DNA from: Rhizophagus irregularis
Taxonomy: Eukaryota > Glomeromycota > Glomeromycetes > Glomerales > Glomeraceae
Length of the DNA stretch: 64,000 nt
Direction: 5' to 3'
Assembly (NCBI RefSeq): GCF_026210795.1
Contig: NC_089440.1
Span: 2,294,001-2,358,000 of the forward strand
Made by a program: the position numbers and the translations under genes. The notes beneath the pieces were generated by a model. That model did no database searches and had not been told where the DNA came from. It saw only the letters and a program-made list of their open reading frames with translations. Below, in pieces: positions 23,856 through 36,790 of the stretch. The stretch's first letter is position 1; every line of letters starts with the position of its first letter.

Positions 23856-23870
23856 ATATTTGGTGATTAT
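23856..23870 (-). repeat. 15-bp junction / target-site repeat (inverted)
   Basis: ATATTTGGTGATTAT, the reverse complement of the left-array junction, between the DNA-transposon end (..catttgggacagtct) and the LINE copy 3 tail. Confidence 0.85.
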
Positions 23871-24135
23871 GAGCAAACAGTCTTATGACATTATCTTTTA
23901 TTATTAAATTTAAACGAAAGGTACAATAAACAAATCGAACAATATTACAAATATCAAATATAGAAAATAAACATAAAAAATAAAAAGAACTAGCTTCACG
24001 ATTCATACAAGTAAAGAAATCTAAACAAAATAAAATTAAGTAAAGAAAAACTAAACTATTACAGAAACGCATACCCCATCTTTACCCGAAGGCCAGTGTG
24101 AGTCAACTATCCAGCATGTCCTAAGATCCAATCCG

Positions 24136-27100
24136 TTACCAAAAAGAAATCCTAAGTAGAGGCTAAACTGTTAAGCGGCGCCAAAAATCCAAATGCGAAA
24201 TCCAAGATCCCCCACGGATTATAGAAGAGGAAACCCAAGAAACCCAGGAATCCAAGGAAGCTGTCACCAAGAAAGGTGTCGAAGAGTCAAGAGAAATGTT
24301 AGAGGAAGGTCGAAGAATAGAAGAAGGCCCAAGAGCAGACGATTTCATTTTTTTTTGTAATGCCTTGAGCTAATTCCCAATGATGAAAGAAAATGGATCG
24401 GCACAACCAGATTTGAACATAAAGGTCAAAATGAAAGTCGTGCAAAGGTGTATCTAAGATAGACCATATGGTAGGTGAAGAAAAATAAATTCCAAGAAAT
24501 TCTGTCAAAGATATCGGTATAAGTCCTCTTGTGAGTCGCAGGCAGGAAATTGAAGGAGGATCACAATCCCAACAATTAAGAGCCATAAATTTAGCAGCAA
24601 AAGAGTCCGGTAAAGGGATTAAAGATGACGCGGAAAGGAAATTATCAAGATAAGTAGTCCGAAGAGCCAATAGTAATGTTTTAAAAGTTTGTAAAGGGCT
24701 AAATTCTGGTAAAATATAAGGACAAGTCCACAAATGGTCTAAATTCTCAGGAAAGGAATTACATTGAGGACAAAGCCAACTTGGATTATAAAGATGAGGC
24801 TTTCGTCTCTGAAGAGTTGTAAGCGTTAGAAGCATATCTAAAAGTAGCTTGATACGGAAACCACAAAACTCGGAACTGGCCATTTCGATGAGAGACAAAA
24901 TGCTTATTGTTAATGAGACAAAATTTGGTGCAAGCCCAATCAATATCAGAAGTTGAAGAATAGGAATTAAATCTTGGTAATACAGCAAGAGTTAAAAGAC
25001 TTTTGGCGTCAAAAATATCTCTAATAAATTTCCGGATATTCATATCCACAGGTAAGGAATTAAATTGTATAATACAAGGAGCCATCAGTTCCAATGGTGG
25101 ACAAGAAGAAAGATGTGAGTCGGTATGAGCGGCTTTGGCTAATGCATCCACATGATTATTCAAAGGGTCGTCAGCATGAGCAGGAACCTTGATCAAGGTA
25201 ACATCCAGATTCTTTTGCAACATAATAGTGCGTATGGAGGACCACAAAAGGTGGTTGGATTCTTTAAGCATTCTGGGAATAAAAGGAGCATCCACATATA
25301 AAGACCATAAAGAAAGTAATTGAGCACAATCAGTGGCGACAGTAATCTTTGAATTCCGAGAAAGGGAGTCCAATCCGTGCAATAAAGCAAAAATTTCTGA
25401 ACGTAAAGCGAAGGAAAAATGGAAGAGATGATATTATAATGGGATTCCAAAATAAATCCATCAGGATCTATAGCAGTCCATGCATAAGCCATCGAGGATG
25501 CCGGATGACTAGGAGGAGAAAGGAAGGAACCATCAATATAAAGGGTAAACACCGAAGAAGGAAGTTGGAAATCAGAAATCCTAATCACTAGTTCATTCAT
25601 AGGAGGTAAGCGAACCGGAGCAAAAAGATGAAATAGTAAAAGAGATTTGGCATAGCCTAACGAGGCAGAAAGTGAAACCGAACGAGTATCCGCATGTATA
25701 TAAGTACGAGGTTTCGTAGGATAACGGATCAAACTTGATAACGGAACATAAGAGAAACATCCTTCAGAGGGACATCGTTTAATCAAAGTCTTAGAGGTAG
25801 AGGATCGCGGAATAGCAGAGGCACAATCTTGGCATGCAGTAAATTCAGAAAGTAAATCATCAACCGAAGACGCAATCCAATGTGAAATAAGAGCTTCATT
25901 ACGTGGAGCAGGATAGGTAGTAATTACACGGCCAACGAGGAAAGAGTTAGTATTGCGATTAAAAGAAATAGCCCATTGAGGGTTAAACCAATAATTACGA
26001 CTAATATCTATAAAAGAAATAGAAGCTACGGTATGAGAACTAGGAATTCTAAATTGTTGTAAAATAAAAAAGGAAGGTGAATTAGGAATAACAATAAGAT
26101 TGAACAAATAATTAAACCAAGCAGGCACAGATCTTTTGTTCGATACTCGTTTAAGAAAGCGTAAATCTTTCCATGAGAGAAGTCGAGAGCCATACGGTGT
26201 AATCAATTGAGCAAGAAAATGAGTGCAGAAATTTATCCGAACATTTTTCATGGAAGTAAACAAATCTTTTGGTAAAATAGACCGGAGTGGAATCGCCGGA
26301 TGTAAATCTTTCCTCGGAGGTCGGAACAGTAAAGACCACGTGATATTTAAACGAGAAGAGAACAATAAAGAATTAAATAAAGAATGTGTTCGCAAAGAAA
26401 AGGTGTGGGACCATGGTTCCAGGTTAATAGTAGAAGGGCAGACATCACAGTCCAAAAAACCTTGGAGATAAGTAATCATATAATTAGCAAAGAGCTTATA
26501 TGAAGGGTGAGAAAAAATTTTCTGCCATGAAGCCACATGAGATGATAGAAATCGACCAAACGCTTGTTGAATAGAGAAAGGCAACAGTGTGAAGAGTGTG
26601 GAAAGAGGAGTGACTGAGGCCAAACCAGCCTTCTGACGAATAAGAGAAAGCATTGGAGAAACCATGCGATTAATGGTGGATTCTGCAAATAATGTGGTTT
26701 GTAGGCGAAATTCTAGCCTCGGAAGTAGGACAACGTTATAAAGATAAGCTATGTGTTGTGCTAAAAGTTTTTTAGGACTGAGTAGAGCGGCCATATCTTT
26801 GACCATAGAAACAGTTTGGTTATGAACGAAACGAGAAGAAGCCGAAAGGTTAAACCAAACACCTAAAAACCGAAAAGATGTAGATAAGGCTAACGCCTTT
26901 AAAGTAAGGGTATGAATCGTATTTAAAGAAGATGGGAATAGATCAAATACAATAGTTTGAGAAAATTGTTCAGAAGAAAGAAGGATATATTTTGCTGAAT
27001 TTGCTTGAGTATTATTTAAAGTGTAAAATTCAGCAGTGATGGAAAGGCGATCTTCAATTCCTTGTTTAGATGAAGCAATCAAAGTAGAGTCATTCATAAA

Positions 27101-29620
27101 TGTAATATGTGAAACAGGAAGATTATGTTGTTCATATTCAATTGGAGAATAATCCAATAATGCAGAAGATTTCAAAATAAAGGGATCACAAGCTTCTCGA
27201 TTAAGTGTGGTAAGTAATGGATCCAAGTATATAACCCATAATAGTGGAGAGATGATTTCACCTTTGTCAATACCAATTCTAACTCTATATCCAGAAGTAT
27301 CACCTTGATGTGTAATAATTTTATTATTACGCCTTGTAAAAAGGTTAATGATAAATTTGATCAATAAAGACGGAATATGCAGACGGATTAAAGCCAGTCT
27401 AAGCATGTTCAAATCAATTGAATCAAAGGCCTTAGAAATGTCCTGAGAAACAACCCATAGTTAATTAAAGGTCTCGCTTTTATCAAAGCGTCGCTGATGA
27501 ATAATAGCATCAAGCATCTTAATAGGAATATCGGTGGAGCCGCCTGGTAATCCGGCAAAATTACCACCTTGAAGCACTTGATTGTCGGCTAGGATTTTTG
27601 ATAGTCGAGTTGTAACGACCTTAACCACACATTTTCGTACAGTTTCCAATAGAGTGATAGGTCGCGTATTCTTCAATTGGGCGTCAAATTCATGAGGCTT
27701 TGGAATGGGATAAACAAGCGCTTCACGCCAATCAGCGGGAATATCTCCATGAATGAGGCAGGCGTTAGCTAAGACAAGGATAAATTGAAAGCTTCGCCGG
27801 TTAAATGTTTGAGCATCTCATAAGAAATTTTTGAAGGACCAGAGGCTTTATTATTAGGCATAGAATTGAGAATGTTCTTCCATTCATCATCCAGGATAGG
27901 AGACATGACCGAGTTGTATAATGACGAATCAAGATCAGAAAGAGGAGTATATGCTCTTTGCCATCGTGGAGGAAATGAATCCGTAGAAGAATACTGGACC
28001 AAAGGAGGAGTGACAACCGATTGGAAGTGTTTAATAGCAGCTTGTTTGATATCTGAAGGATCAGTAAGTAATGTGGGTTTGAAGTCAATAACAACCAAAA
28101 CTCTATCAAGGACGATAGAACGATGTTCCACTGATAGGGCTGAAGAAATAAAAGAGCCCGGGGATGTAGAGAAATGTTCATCTCTAAGAGCAGTATAATA
28201 ATCAATGGAATCTACACGATGCTGATGAAATTGTGTGGAAAGATAAGCTGAAACCAAAGCTTTTTGTGAACGTAAAAATTTGACAAAAGTAGGAAGCGGT
28301 GTTGTACTATAAGAAGGTATAGTATAATCTGTTAAAAGAGACTTAAGGAGGATTAATTGGGTTGGTAAAGAATTAATCATTTGTAAAATTTGAGCAGGAC
28401 GACCAGGCCTAGATGTGGTCAATTTAAACAATAATCTATCCAAGAATTTGTTGACAGCAATAAGCATGGTAAGTTCAGGAGGATATTTATGGTGATGAGT
28501 ATTGGATACATGTTGGAATGGTAGAGAATCAATGGCACCACCAAGAATAGAACGTTTAAGAGCGTGCCAAAGTTTGTCCAATGAAAGAACTGAAAGTGAA
28601 GATACTGAAGGGTGGTGTGTGGTCAAGTATAATTCAAGACGTGAGTTTACTTCATTGGAAAATTTGTCCCAAGTGTCATCTTTCAAATTTTTGTAAAGAA
28701 AGATGGTGCGTTGTTCGCTTTTTTGCTTTAATCAAGCTTTGGATAAAATAGCGAAACATGAGCTAAAATCAAAGGCCGTTAAAAGTACACGGTGATCAGT
28801 AAATTGATTATCATTCAGCTTAGGACAAGTTTCAACATGAGAAAAAAGACCAGGAGCAGGGAATCCAGGGGATGACCAGATATAATCAAGTCTTGAAGAA
28901 CCATTCTGGTAATAAAAGGTAGGACTAGGACCTGAAGTTGATGAAATATGGGATTGATGATCTGTGAAATATCGAGAAGAAAGTGATCGTAAAATTTTTA
29001 AATGATGTTGAGGAAGATGTGAATGTGAAATTTCATCTGCATTAAAATCACCAAGGATGACTACGTGATAGTTATTAGAACGGGCTTTATCAAGCCATAA
29101 ATTAAGTTGTGCAAAAATAGCATCTCGTTCTTTATAATGAATAGAATGATAAGGAGGAATATAAACAGAGATAATAGAAATTTTTGTCTGATGAAAAAAA
29201 AAGATCTAATTTTAAAAGACGACCTTTCCAGGGATCAATCTTCTGAACATGTTTATGTAAAGGATGACGAAGTAAAAGACCAACACCATCATGTGGTCGT
29301 GAATTAGAAGGGGAAGGAGCCCAATAGGACTTAAAATTATATAAGGAATGTTCATTTTGATAAATAAATTTAGCACCAGAAGAAGTAAGGCGAATATCAT
29401 TTAAAGATAAAACGCCAAAGGAAGAATGCAAAAAATAATTTAACAAATGCAATTGTCGGACAGGGGAACACAAACCATTAACATTGATTTGTCCAAAGTT
29501 AATAAGAGGAGAAGAAAAGGAAGGAGAAGAAATTTTAGTAGAACTATTATTATTAAGTAACGCACTAGTAGGGGGGTGAAATCCCTGTAATACACCCGAT
29601 ACAGATTGGTGTTCAATCAT
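24136..29620 (-). pseudogene. LINE copy 3 ORF2 (endonuclease / RT / RNase H), broken
   Basis: The start ATG overlaps the ORF1 stop (ATGATTGA at 29620-29613) and leads in frame into FGQINVNGL of the APE endonuclease. Breaks: a frameshift in the T-run near 29205, a TGA-equivalent break near 28730, TAA at about 27461 just before VSQDISKAFDS, a frameshift near 25420 inside RNase H, and another near 24330. The RT catalytic motif reads FMNDSTLIA, so the first Asp of the DD pair has become Asn (GAC to AAT). The zinc finger CPQCN..LDHLWTC is present. Confidence 0.9.
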
Positions 29621-31736
29621 TGGAAGGGGAGGGTTTTGAGGGAGAGAAGGAGTCCAATTTTTCCATAATCGAACCAAGTTGGGCAGAAAGATTCTTTTGT
29701 GTATTGGTGACATTAAAAATTTCCGATTGCAAACGAAGTGTCGGCGGGGGCTGGGGGCAACATTAGTAGGTCGGGAGATAGGTAAAGGGACGTGTCTTCT
29801 TGATAGAACAGAGTTAGGATCCAGAGCTGAGAAGGAAGCATCAGGGGAAACGTCCTAAGAGAAGAAGAGGTATTGGGAGGAAGATTGAATCCAGAATTCA
29901 TGTCTTGGGATGGAGCATCATCCCATCCATTATTATAAGAATGAGTATAATTTTCATGATCATCCTGAGGCGAATGCAATTCAGAGTCGCCAGGGGCGTC
30001 ATAATTCATCATTGATTCCAACTCAGATAGTCTATATTCATGAGCCGTAATAGTGTCATTCATCCAAGAAACTGTTTCCTCTAGAGTGTGGAGGGTGGTA
30101 GCGATCTCTTTGATCTGTGCCTTTAATTCATCAACAACATGTTGAGGAAGCGTAGGGGCAGGATCGTTAGATGAAGAAGTAGGGTGTATAGAACTGATAG
30201 GATGAGGTCTGTGTGGAGGTTGAGCAGAACCAGAAGAATTATCATTGTCCCTGGAATTATTATTATTATTGTTAGTTCTGTTGTTATTTCGTGAAGTGTT
30301 GGGACGAGAAGTGTTATTAATATTGTTATTGTTGTTGGAACGGAATGAAGAGGAATTATTATTGCGGGATCTAGAGTTGGAACGCGATCTTGAACGGGAA
30401 TTGGAATTGTCACGTGATTGGCGCGAATCCTGATGACCACGTCTAGGTCCAGCATTGAATCGAGAATAAAGCTTGTTGAGGCGATCGTCCACTTTCCGTG
30501 TGGGACGAGGATTACATACAGAGGGAGAACATCCAGGACGCCCACAAACATGGCATAAAGTTTGTGCTTCATTGGGAGGGTGCCATGTTAATCCTTTGCC
30601 GCGAAAAGCCACGGTCATTTCTTTGGCAGCTTCAAGAGATTCGAACGAGGAGAAATTCAAATACACATAGGGTTTAGGCTTGTATGAGCTGATAGATAAA
30701 GGAACGTTAAGGGCGGCCTTAGCGTTAACTTGAGTAGCAATTTCTATCAGATCAGCTTCTTTAATATTCTTGGGAATGCCGGCAAGGATAGCTACATGTT
30801 CTCTGCGGCTATCGCGTTGGGATTTCGAATAAGACGCCGGGCAGACGCGTAAAGAATTACCAAGGCAAAAGATCGCCCAAATATCATGAAATTGGGTAAT
30901 TGCGTCCACAGAGGAAAACTGGATATGTCCATTGTAGTAATGTTTATGAGGGGTAAGTTTGCACTTGATTACAGTGCCATATCGGGAAAAGGCCTGACGA
31001 ACTTGAGTCTCGGTAAGGAAAAGCGGGATATCAGTAACAAACAAAGACTTCGCTTCGTCATTGAGTTTGGCATCTGCAGGGAAATAACGAATAAAGGTCA
31101 AATTGAGAAGATCTGCACGTGGTGAACTGACACAATCGGTATAATCGTGCTGATCATTAAAGAAGACAAGGATCTTTTTGTTATCGCCTGATCCATCGCA
31201 GCGTGCACGGGCGCCATAAGAGGAATAGCTGGAGAGTGAGCAATCCACTTCATCACACATGGAGCGATTGGTGGTGAATTTAGTTGTGAACGCGTCAGGC
31301 GCGTCGTGTAAATATGCCGCAGCATAATAATGAGATGGAGCGGATTTTATAGCGGCAGCGTTACCATCGGGGGATGGTCGTCGTTCAGGGACATCGAAGG
31401 CAACAGTTTTGCCTTTACCATTGCTAATTAGTGGGACTGACAGAAGCGTCAACAGTTTCAACAGGAGTAGTAGTATCTTGAGGAGAGGTAATCACTTGGA
31501 CTTTGTTGACAGGAAGACCAGAAAGAACGGTAGAAGTAAGGGGCGGGAGCAGGAGCAGAGGGCGAAGTTATATCAACATTCATAGCATCATCAGTGACAA
31601 TACGTGAACGTTTGTTAGGCGCGCCAGCGGTAGTCGTAGGAGACAAAGGTCGGTCTCCAGAAGGAGTAGAAATAATAGGACGCGGTGGCGGCGGAATATC
31701 CGGGTTAATAACAGAAGGAGCAGGAGGTGTAGTCAT
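29613..31736 (-). pseudogene. LINE copy 3 ORF1 (RNA-binding gag-like protein), broken near the N-terminus
   Basis: ATG at 31736 (MTTPPAPSVINPDIP) is present. A frame change around 31460-31550 separates the N-terminus from a long open frame that holds the RRM-like domain, the knuckle CHVCGRPGCSPSVC and the Arg/Ser/Asn-rich and coiled-coil regions. A second frame change near the C-terminus (about 29860) precedes the TGA at 29613-29615. Confidence 0.85.
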
Positions 31737-31877
31737 AGTATAAAGCTCAGTAAAGAGGAAAGCAACTGTGGAAATATTAGTATTTTGAATGAGCACTTAG
31801 AAATTTTCGAACGAAAATTTCAAAAATAAATTTTTATTAGTATTTTCAAAATTTCAGGAAAGAGTTGCGATGATCCT

Positions 31878-31892
31878 ATATTTGGTGATTAT
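31878..31892 (-). repeat. 15-bp junction / target-site repeat (inverted)
   Basis: ATATTTGGTGATTAT between the 5' end of LINE copy 3 and the 3' end of SINE 4. Confidence 0.85.
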
Positions 31893-32852
31893 TTTACAAG
31901 TGTTTTGTAAGTTTAGTGGCCACTACTTTCCGCACCCTCTATTGAAGGCTATGGAGGTAGGTCGTTCATTGCATCATCCTCACTAAGCCATAATGTAACC
32001 ATCCCCGCCACCTTTTAACAGGGACAATTCAACACCACAACCGAAACGCAAGGACATATCCCAGGGACCCGAAGGCCTTCGAATCTGCTGAACACCACCC
32101 TACTCGTCCTTTAATCCGTTGCATGATACTGTAATGGCTACTATTATAACCCCTCACCACTACTACTTTCACGGAGGACTTTCGTCAGATAACCTTCAAA
32201 CATCTAGACCCCTTCCATACCACCATATTAGGTAACAGGTCTCACTCAAAGGCCACTACAGCCCGCGATTACCCACCACCGATAGTACAGTTGTAATCCC
32301 CAAGTGGTATACTTTGTAGTGACCACCGAACAGTAAGCTTGTAGGTGTTACCCGGATCATCCCTCATGGTGGGTATCAACCACCAGGAATTACCAACCAG
32401 CGCCCATCGAGAAGGCGGGAATCGAACCCAATCACCAAGCTATCTGTTCTGTGCACGAACACCGTGGTTGGTCTATGACCTAACAGAAGGTCAAACTACC
32501 ACTAAGACATTGCACCCTCAGCTTTACCATCAGGACGACCATCTAGCCATTCTTGACCCCAAGTGGTATCGTAGAGTGACCACCCGGACGGGAAGTCCCC
32601 CCGAGGTATAGTAGTGACCTCCAAGAACAGGACTGCGCACATGCCAATGGCCTCATAGGGAACGTTAGAAGGACACCATGACCCTTAGTTGAAATGTGCG
32701 GCCTAACCGTACGCACTAATTCACCTGTATGCAGAATTAAGCTAAGCTGTCACCAATCAAACGCTATTGGTTGTAGCGTCCGCAGTAAAATTCTTTTTAT
32801 TTCCATGGTCATGGGAATCGAACCTGCGACCTCACCATACTCAGGCTTAATG
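31893..32852 (-). mobile_element. SINE-like composite element 4 (minus strand, 5'-truncated in the tRNA head)
   Basis: Reads on the minus strand from cattaagcctgagtatggtg (inside the tRNA-Leu-like anticodon arm) to ..acacttgtaa. The first B box (caggttcgattcccatg) is kept but the A box is lost. Its 3' subtype matches SINE 3. It lies directly 5' of LINE copy 3. Confidence 0.8.
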
Positions 32853-32867
32853 ATATTTGGTGATTAT
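32853..32867 (-). repeat. Outer 15-bp target copy
   Basis: ATATTTGGTGATTAT at the far side of the array, followed by transposon sequence (aaaaagatgtgactatata). Because it borders host sequence on this side, it shows that the 15 bp belonged to the target and not only to the LINE 3' end. Confidence 0.8.
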
Positions 32868-32965
32868 AAAAAGATGTGACTATATAAAAAATTTCTTATA
32901 TTTGTATATCATAATTCCGGCCAAAAATTAACATAATTTTAGCCAGAATTATACTTAAAACTTTA

Positions 32966-33331
32966 TTGTATCGTAACTTCGCCAATATTAATCGTAGAGA
33001 GATGATCTTACCGCCATTCGATTCGTCTTGATGAGACGGTTCTAATGGTATAAGATACATCGAAATCCAATCACTAGATCAATTTCCGAAATTAAAAAAT
33101 ATTAAATAGTTTTTAAGTAATAACTCCGTCAATATTGATCACAGAGGAATGAGCTTACCACCATTCGATTCGTCTCGATGAGGCGATTCCAACGAGCTAT
33201 AAATCGTCGTTTTACAATCACTAGGTACTGAGAAATCTAGCAAAATGTTAAATGGCGCAGTAAACGTAAATCAAGAAATATTATAATGCCGATGTTTAAC
33301 ATTTTGTTGAATAACTCGTCAGCCAGTGATC
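32966..33331. repeat. Internal ccattcgattcgt repeats of the DNA transposon
   Basis: Three diverged units, each with taact..gtca, a gatca-like word and then accattcgattcgtctcgatgag. They start near 32966, 33120 and 33311; the last is split by the 33349-37522 insertion and resumes at 37540. Between the first two the spacing is about 154 bases. No coding capacity is seen. Confidence 0.65.
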
Positions 33332-33348
33332 AGAAAAGGATAAAACTA
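33332..33348 (+). repeat. 17-bp target-site duplication, left copy
   Basis: AGAAAAGGATAAAACTA, identical to 37523-37539. The two copies bracket a SINE plus LINE-derivative pair. Confidence 0.9.
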
Positions 33349-34324
33349 GGGTTGGTCACCCTATCTTGGTGGTTAGTCACTGAGACCCTCATTAAGCCTG
33401 AGTATGGTGAGGTCGCAGGTTCGATTCCCATGACCACGGAAATAAAAAGAATTTTACTGCGGACGCTACAACCAATAGCGTGAAGGTACAGGGATTAGTG
33501 TAGTTGGACTGCATCATGGTGAATTAGTGTGTACGGTTAGGCCGCACATTTCAACTAAGGGTCATGGTGTCCTTCTAACGTTCCCTATGAGGCCATTGGC
33601 ATGTGCGCAGTCCTGTCTGAGTGGCCACTACTATACCTCGATTCTTCCTGTCCGGACGGTCACTCTACGATACCGCTTGGGGTCAGTAATGGCTAGATGG
33701 TCGTCCTAGATGGTAAAGCTGAGGGTGCAATGTCTTAGTGGTAGTTAGACCTTCTGTTAGGTCTTAGACCAACCAAGGTGTTCGTGCGCGAACAGGTAAG
33801 CATGGCTATGGGGTTCGATTCCCTACTCCGGCCTGGTCACAGTTGGTGATCCCTGGTGGTTGATACCCACCATAAGGGGTGATCCTGGACAGATGCCTGC
33901 TACTTCCTGTCTGAGTGGTCACTACAAAGTATACCACTGGGGTAAACAACTGTACTATCGGTGCTAGGTAATCGCGGGCTGTAGTGGCGCTTTGAGTGAG
34001 ACTTAGTCACTAAAATGGTGGTATGGAAGGGTACTAGATGGTTGATGTTACCTGTCGAAAGTCCTCCATGAAAGTAGATGCTCTCTAAAGGTCGTTAAAT
34101 AAATTGAGTATCAGTATCATACAATGGGTATAGGATGAGTAGGCGGCGTGTACCTAGCTTCAGATCAGCCTAAAATGGCCCGATGGGGGATGCTTCTATA
34201 GTGGTGCTGTTACCTGAGGAATTAAGTACTCGGTATAATAGTTGCCCATTGAAGATGATAGGACACAGACCCGAGATTAGTCTCATAAGAGGCAATGGGT
34301 GGTCTGGCCGTAAACACTTGCAAA
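33349..34324 (+). mobile_element. SINE-like composite element 5
   Basis: Starts GGGTTGGTCACCC with an intact tRNA-Leu(AAG)-like head at 33350-33436 (B box AGGTTCGATTCCC). A second tRNA-like block (about 33723-33825) follows. The last ~200 bases differ from SINE 1 and from SINE 3/4, ending gtaaacacttgcaa, so this is a third 3' subtype. It is followed by an imperfect copy of the target (AGAAAAAAATAAAACTA, 34325-34341). Confidence 0.8.
33350..33436 (+). promoter_or_regulatory. tRNA-Leu(AAG)-like pol III head of SINE 5
   Basis: Nearly identical to the head of SINE 1, with the A-box region ttggtggttagtcactg, loop TTAAGCC in a CTCA/TGAG stem, and B box GGTTCGATTCC. The best preserved head in the window together with that of SINE 1. 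Confidence 0.65.
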
Positions 34325-34462
34325 AGAAAAAAATAAAACTAAAAAACTAAAACTCTCTCCCGTTGCCCTCACGACAATATTTACATAAAATAAAATAATT
34401 TTTCTCAAAGTTTTTTATTACCTTTTCTTTTATTTTTATCCTTCCTATTTTTATCTAGGCCT

Positions 34463-36790
34463 ATGGCCTCTTCTCACGACTTCTCAACTTTGAGTTGGGA
34501 TGAAGTTCTTTCTAAACTTCGCGAAGTTGAGGACCTTTGCGCTAAGTGCGCCCTTAAACAAGAAGCTCTTTTTGCTCGTTTCAACTCTCTTCCTGACAAC
34601 TCTTCTGCCAAGTCACGTGCTTACCTCGCTTTTGGCCCCTCCGCCTACTAGACGACTCTCTTTCTGAACAAAAACGCCTTTTACACTTGCGTTTGACCTC
34701 TCTTTCGTCTACTGCGGATTCAAAAAAGGATTTCGCTATCCCCCTGTTGACGATCATCCATCACATGATGATCCAATGAATGATGATCCACCTCCTCTTC
34801 CATTAGCTATTTGGGCTTCTAAACACGAGGCTGATCCTAATATCATCTTAGATTTATGTACCCCTTCTATGCGATACACCAATAGTTTACGCCCTCCACG
34901 GCGTACTCCTAAATTTCTTTGTAAACACGTATCCTCTATGATTTCCCCTGCATCCTTTAAGCGCACACAGAAAATTAAGACAAAATTGTCTTTTGCGCGT
35001 TTGGTTTTATCCCCTTCTACAATACGTTTATTAGTTCCACCTTTATCACGTCCTTCCCAACCTAAAAGTCCCTTTCAAAATAAATTCCTAGACTCCTCTC
35101 TCATAACTCCCCATATTTCAGCTCTAGTAGATACCGCTGATAATGACAATAACGTTCCTCCTCCGGTCCTTTCTCTAACTAGTATACCTGCGGGATCTTC
35201 ACCTGCAACTTCTGCTTCAGCCCTCCTTCATGATAATGCACAGTGTTTATCTTACACTTTCACAATACGTACCATCCTGGATGGATGGATACGTCCTGCT
35301 CGAAATATTGGCTTTAATCGTTTATATTCTATTTGACAAGGCAACTGTTACTTCCTTTTGGACTCCACTCCTGATTCGGATAATTGTTATTCGATTCATA
35401 CCAATTCTCCTCTCCTTTCAACTACTAAGCCATTTGAATTTACATCTGATCGTCCTTCTCCTAATTTGAAATTTATTTTATCAAAATTTTTAACCTTTTT
35501 CTTTTACCGACAAAACCGTATTCCCTCGTATGCTCGACGTAAATATTTTAATAGGTTACGCCAGCTTTTATTAACACAACGTGTTACCTCTCTTGCCCGT
35601 TGGTCATTTTCTCATCGTAATAATAGACGTACTCGTACCTTTATTCAATTTCGATATCATCAATCTTGCTTTTACCTTGACCTTTATTTTGGTTCCCGCT
35701 GTTTTGCAACACTTCTGCTGCCTATGTTATGTCTCGCTTTTGTCATGCTTGTCATATTCATGACAAAAAACTTGTTCACACTTCTCCTCCTCCTCCTTCT
35801 CCTCTTTCAGCTTTACTCGAATCCGGTGTGTCTAAAAGACACGCTGATGGTTTTTATAAAGATGTAACTTCCCGACGTCTAGGACTTTCCTACCGCAAAT
35901 CTTATGCTTTTCATCATGTTTTTAAGGATGACAGTGGTACACTTTTAGCACGAACTCTTATCTCATACTCTACTCACAAATCCATTTCCCACCCTTCGAA
36001 GAAACAACTTGCCCGTTAAGAACGCCATAAAGACCTTTTATCAGACCAGAGCAAATTTTCACGACATGTTATTCAGCTTGATCTTCTTGACTCTTCCATG
36101 TGGATGGCCACTAAGAATCATGCTATAGTCATTCCTCCTACCTCCTATCATTTGACTATGTCTACTACTGATTACTCAATTGTCCAGAATATACGTAATC
36201 TCGTATCTGTGCGCCCTGATGTTTCCTTCTGTTTGAACGAACGTTCACATCACTCTTCAGTTGCGTTTATATCTTCTAAATTTACAGGTTCTATCCAAAA
36301 AGTGGTTTTGAATCCCTCTTCTGTAGTTGGAAGTCATTTTATTACTGACAAACCCACCTCTGGTCCTTTTGTTGGTCTGAACTGCCCTGTTATTGATTAT
36401 CAAGATTTTAAAACTTTTGGCTTTAGTCGTTCCATTATTGATATAGTCTGAAGGATACTCTCGAATAGTGCTTCCATTTATGTACATTCTCACAATTTCC
36501 TCTGGTTATTAATTTCCAAGCACAACACTTTCTCGGTATCGAAGAAGTATCTTCGAGATGCCATCCAATCTATTATCACCAAATCGGCTTCCTCTTCGAC
36601 ATTTTCACATCTTTGGAATAGTGATACACAGTTTTCTTTCAAACTAGGTCGTGTTAAACCTTGTGATATCTTAATGTTATTGGATGTTTGTGCACGCTTG
36701 GTTTGATACACATCCTTACCCTGCTCCTTCTGATTTTCGAACACTGTGGGATTTACCTGCTGATTTTGTTCACCCTGTTTTTTTAATGCG
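34463..36790 (+). pseudogene. Unrecognised protein gene carried by the LINE derivative
   Basis: The frame starts at ATG 34463 with a possible coiled coil (LSKLREVEDLCAKCALKQ). Frame changes occur between 34651 and 34776 and near 35710, with in-frame stops at about 35334, 36017 and 36449, so it is decayed. Visible blocks are a basic stretch (YARRKYFNRLRQLLL), a Cys/His motif (MSRFCHACHIHDKK), a Pro run, GVSKRHADGFYKDVTSRR, and a long C-terminal region (AIVIPPTSYHLTMSTTDYS, NPSSVVGSHFITDKPTSG). It resembles no LINE, transposase or capsid domain I know. I believe related hypothetical proteins are common in arbuscular mycorrhizal fungi, but that is from memory. Function unknown. Confidence 0.55.

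Larger units (their letters stand above)
23871..31877 (-). mobile_element. LINE copy 3 (minus strand, full length, decayed)
   Basis: Same family as copies 1 and 2, read from 31877 (AGGATCATCGC) to 23871 (..gactgtttgctc). It lies in the same position and orientation, relative to the transposon terminus, as the left array does to its terminus at 18826. ORF1 and ORF2 carry several frameshifts, and the RT catalytic motif is mutated. Confidence 0.93.

Noticed and set aside
397-31736. RIP-type mutation as the cause of the LINE stop codons
   Set aside because: Some stops are C-to-T or G-to-A changes, but others (for example TGC to TGA, TTA to TGA) are not, and frameshifts are common; a count over all sites would be needed.
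32345-33709. Open frames within SINE 4 and SINE 5
   Set aside because: The sequence is tRNA-derived and non-coding; the frames are not conserved between SINE copies.
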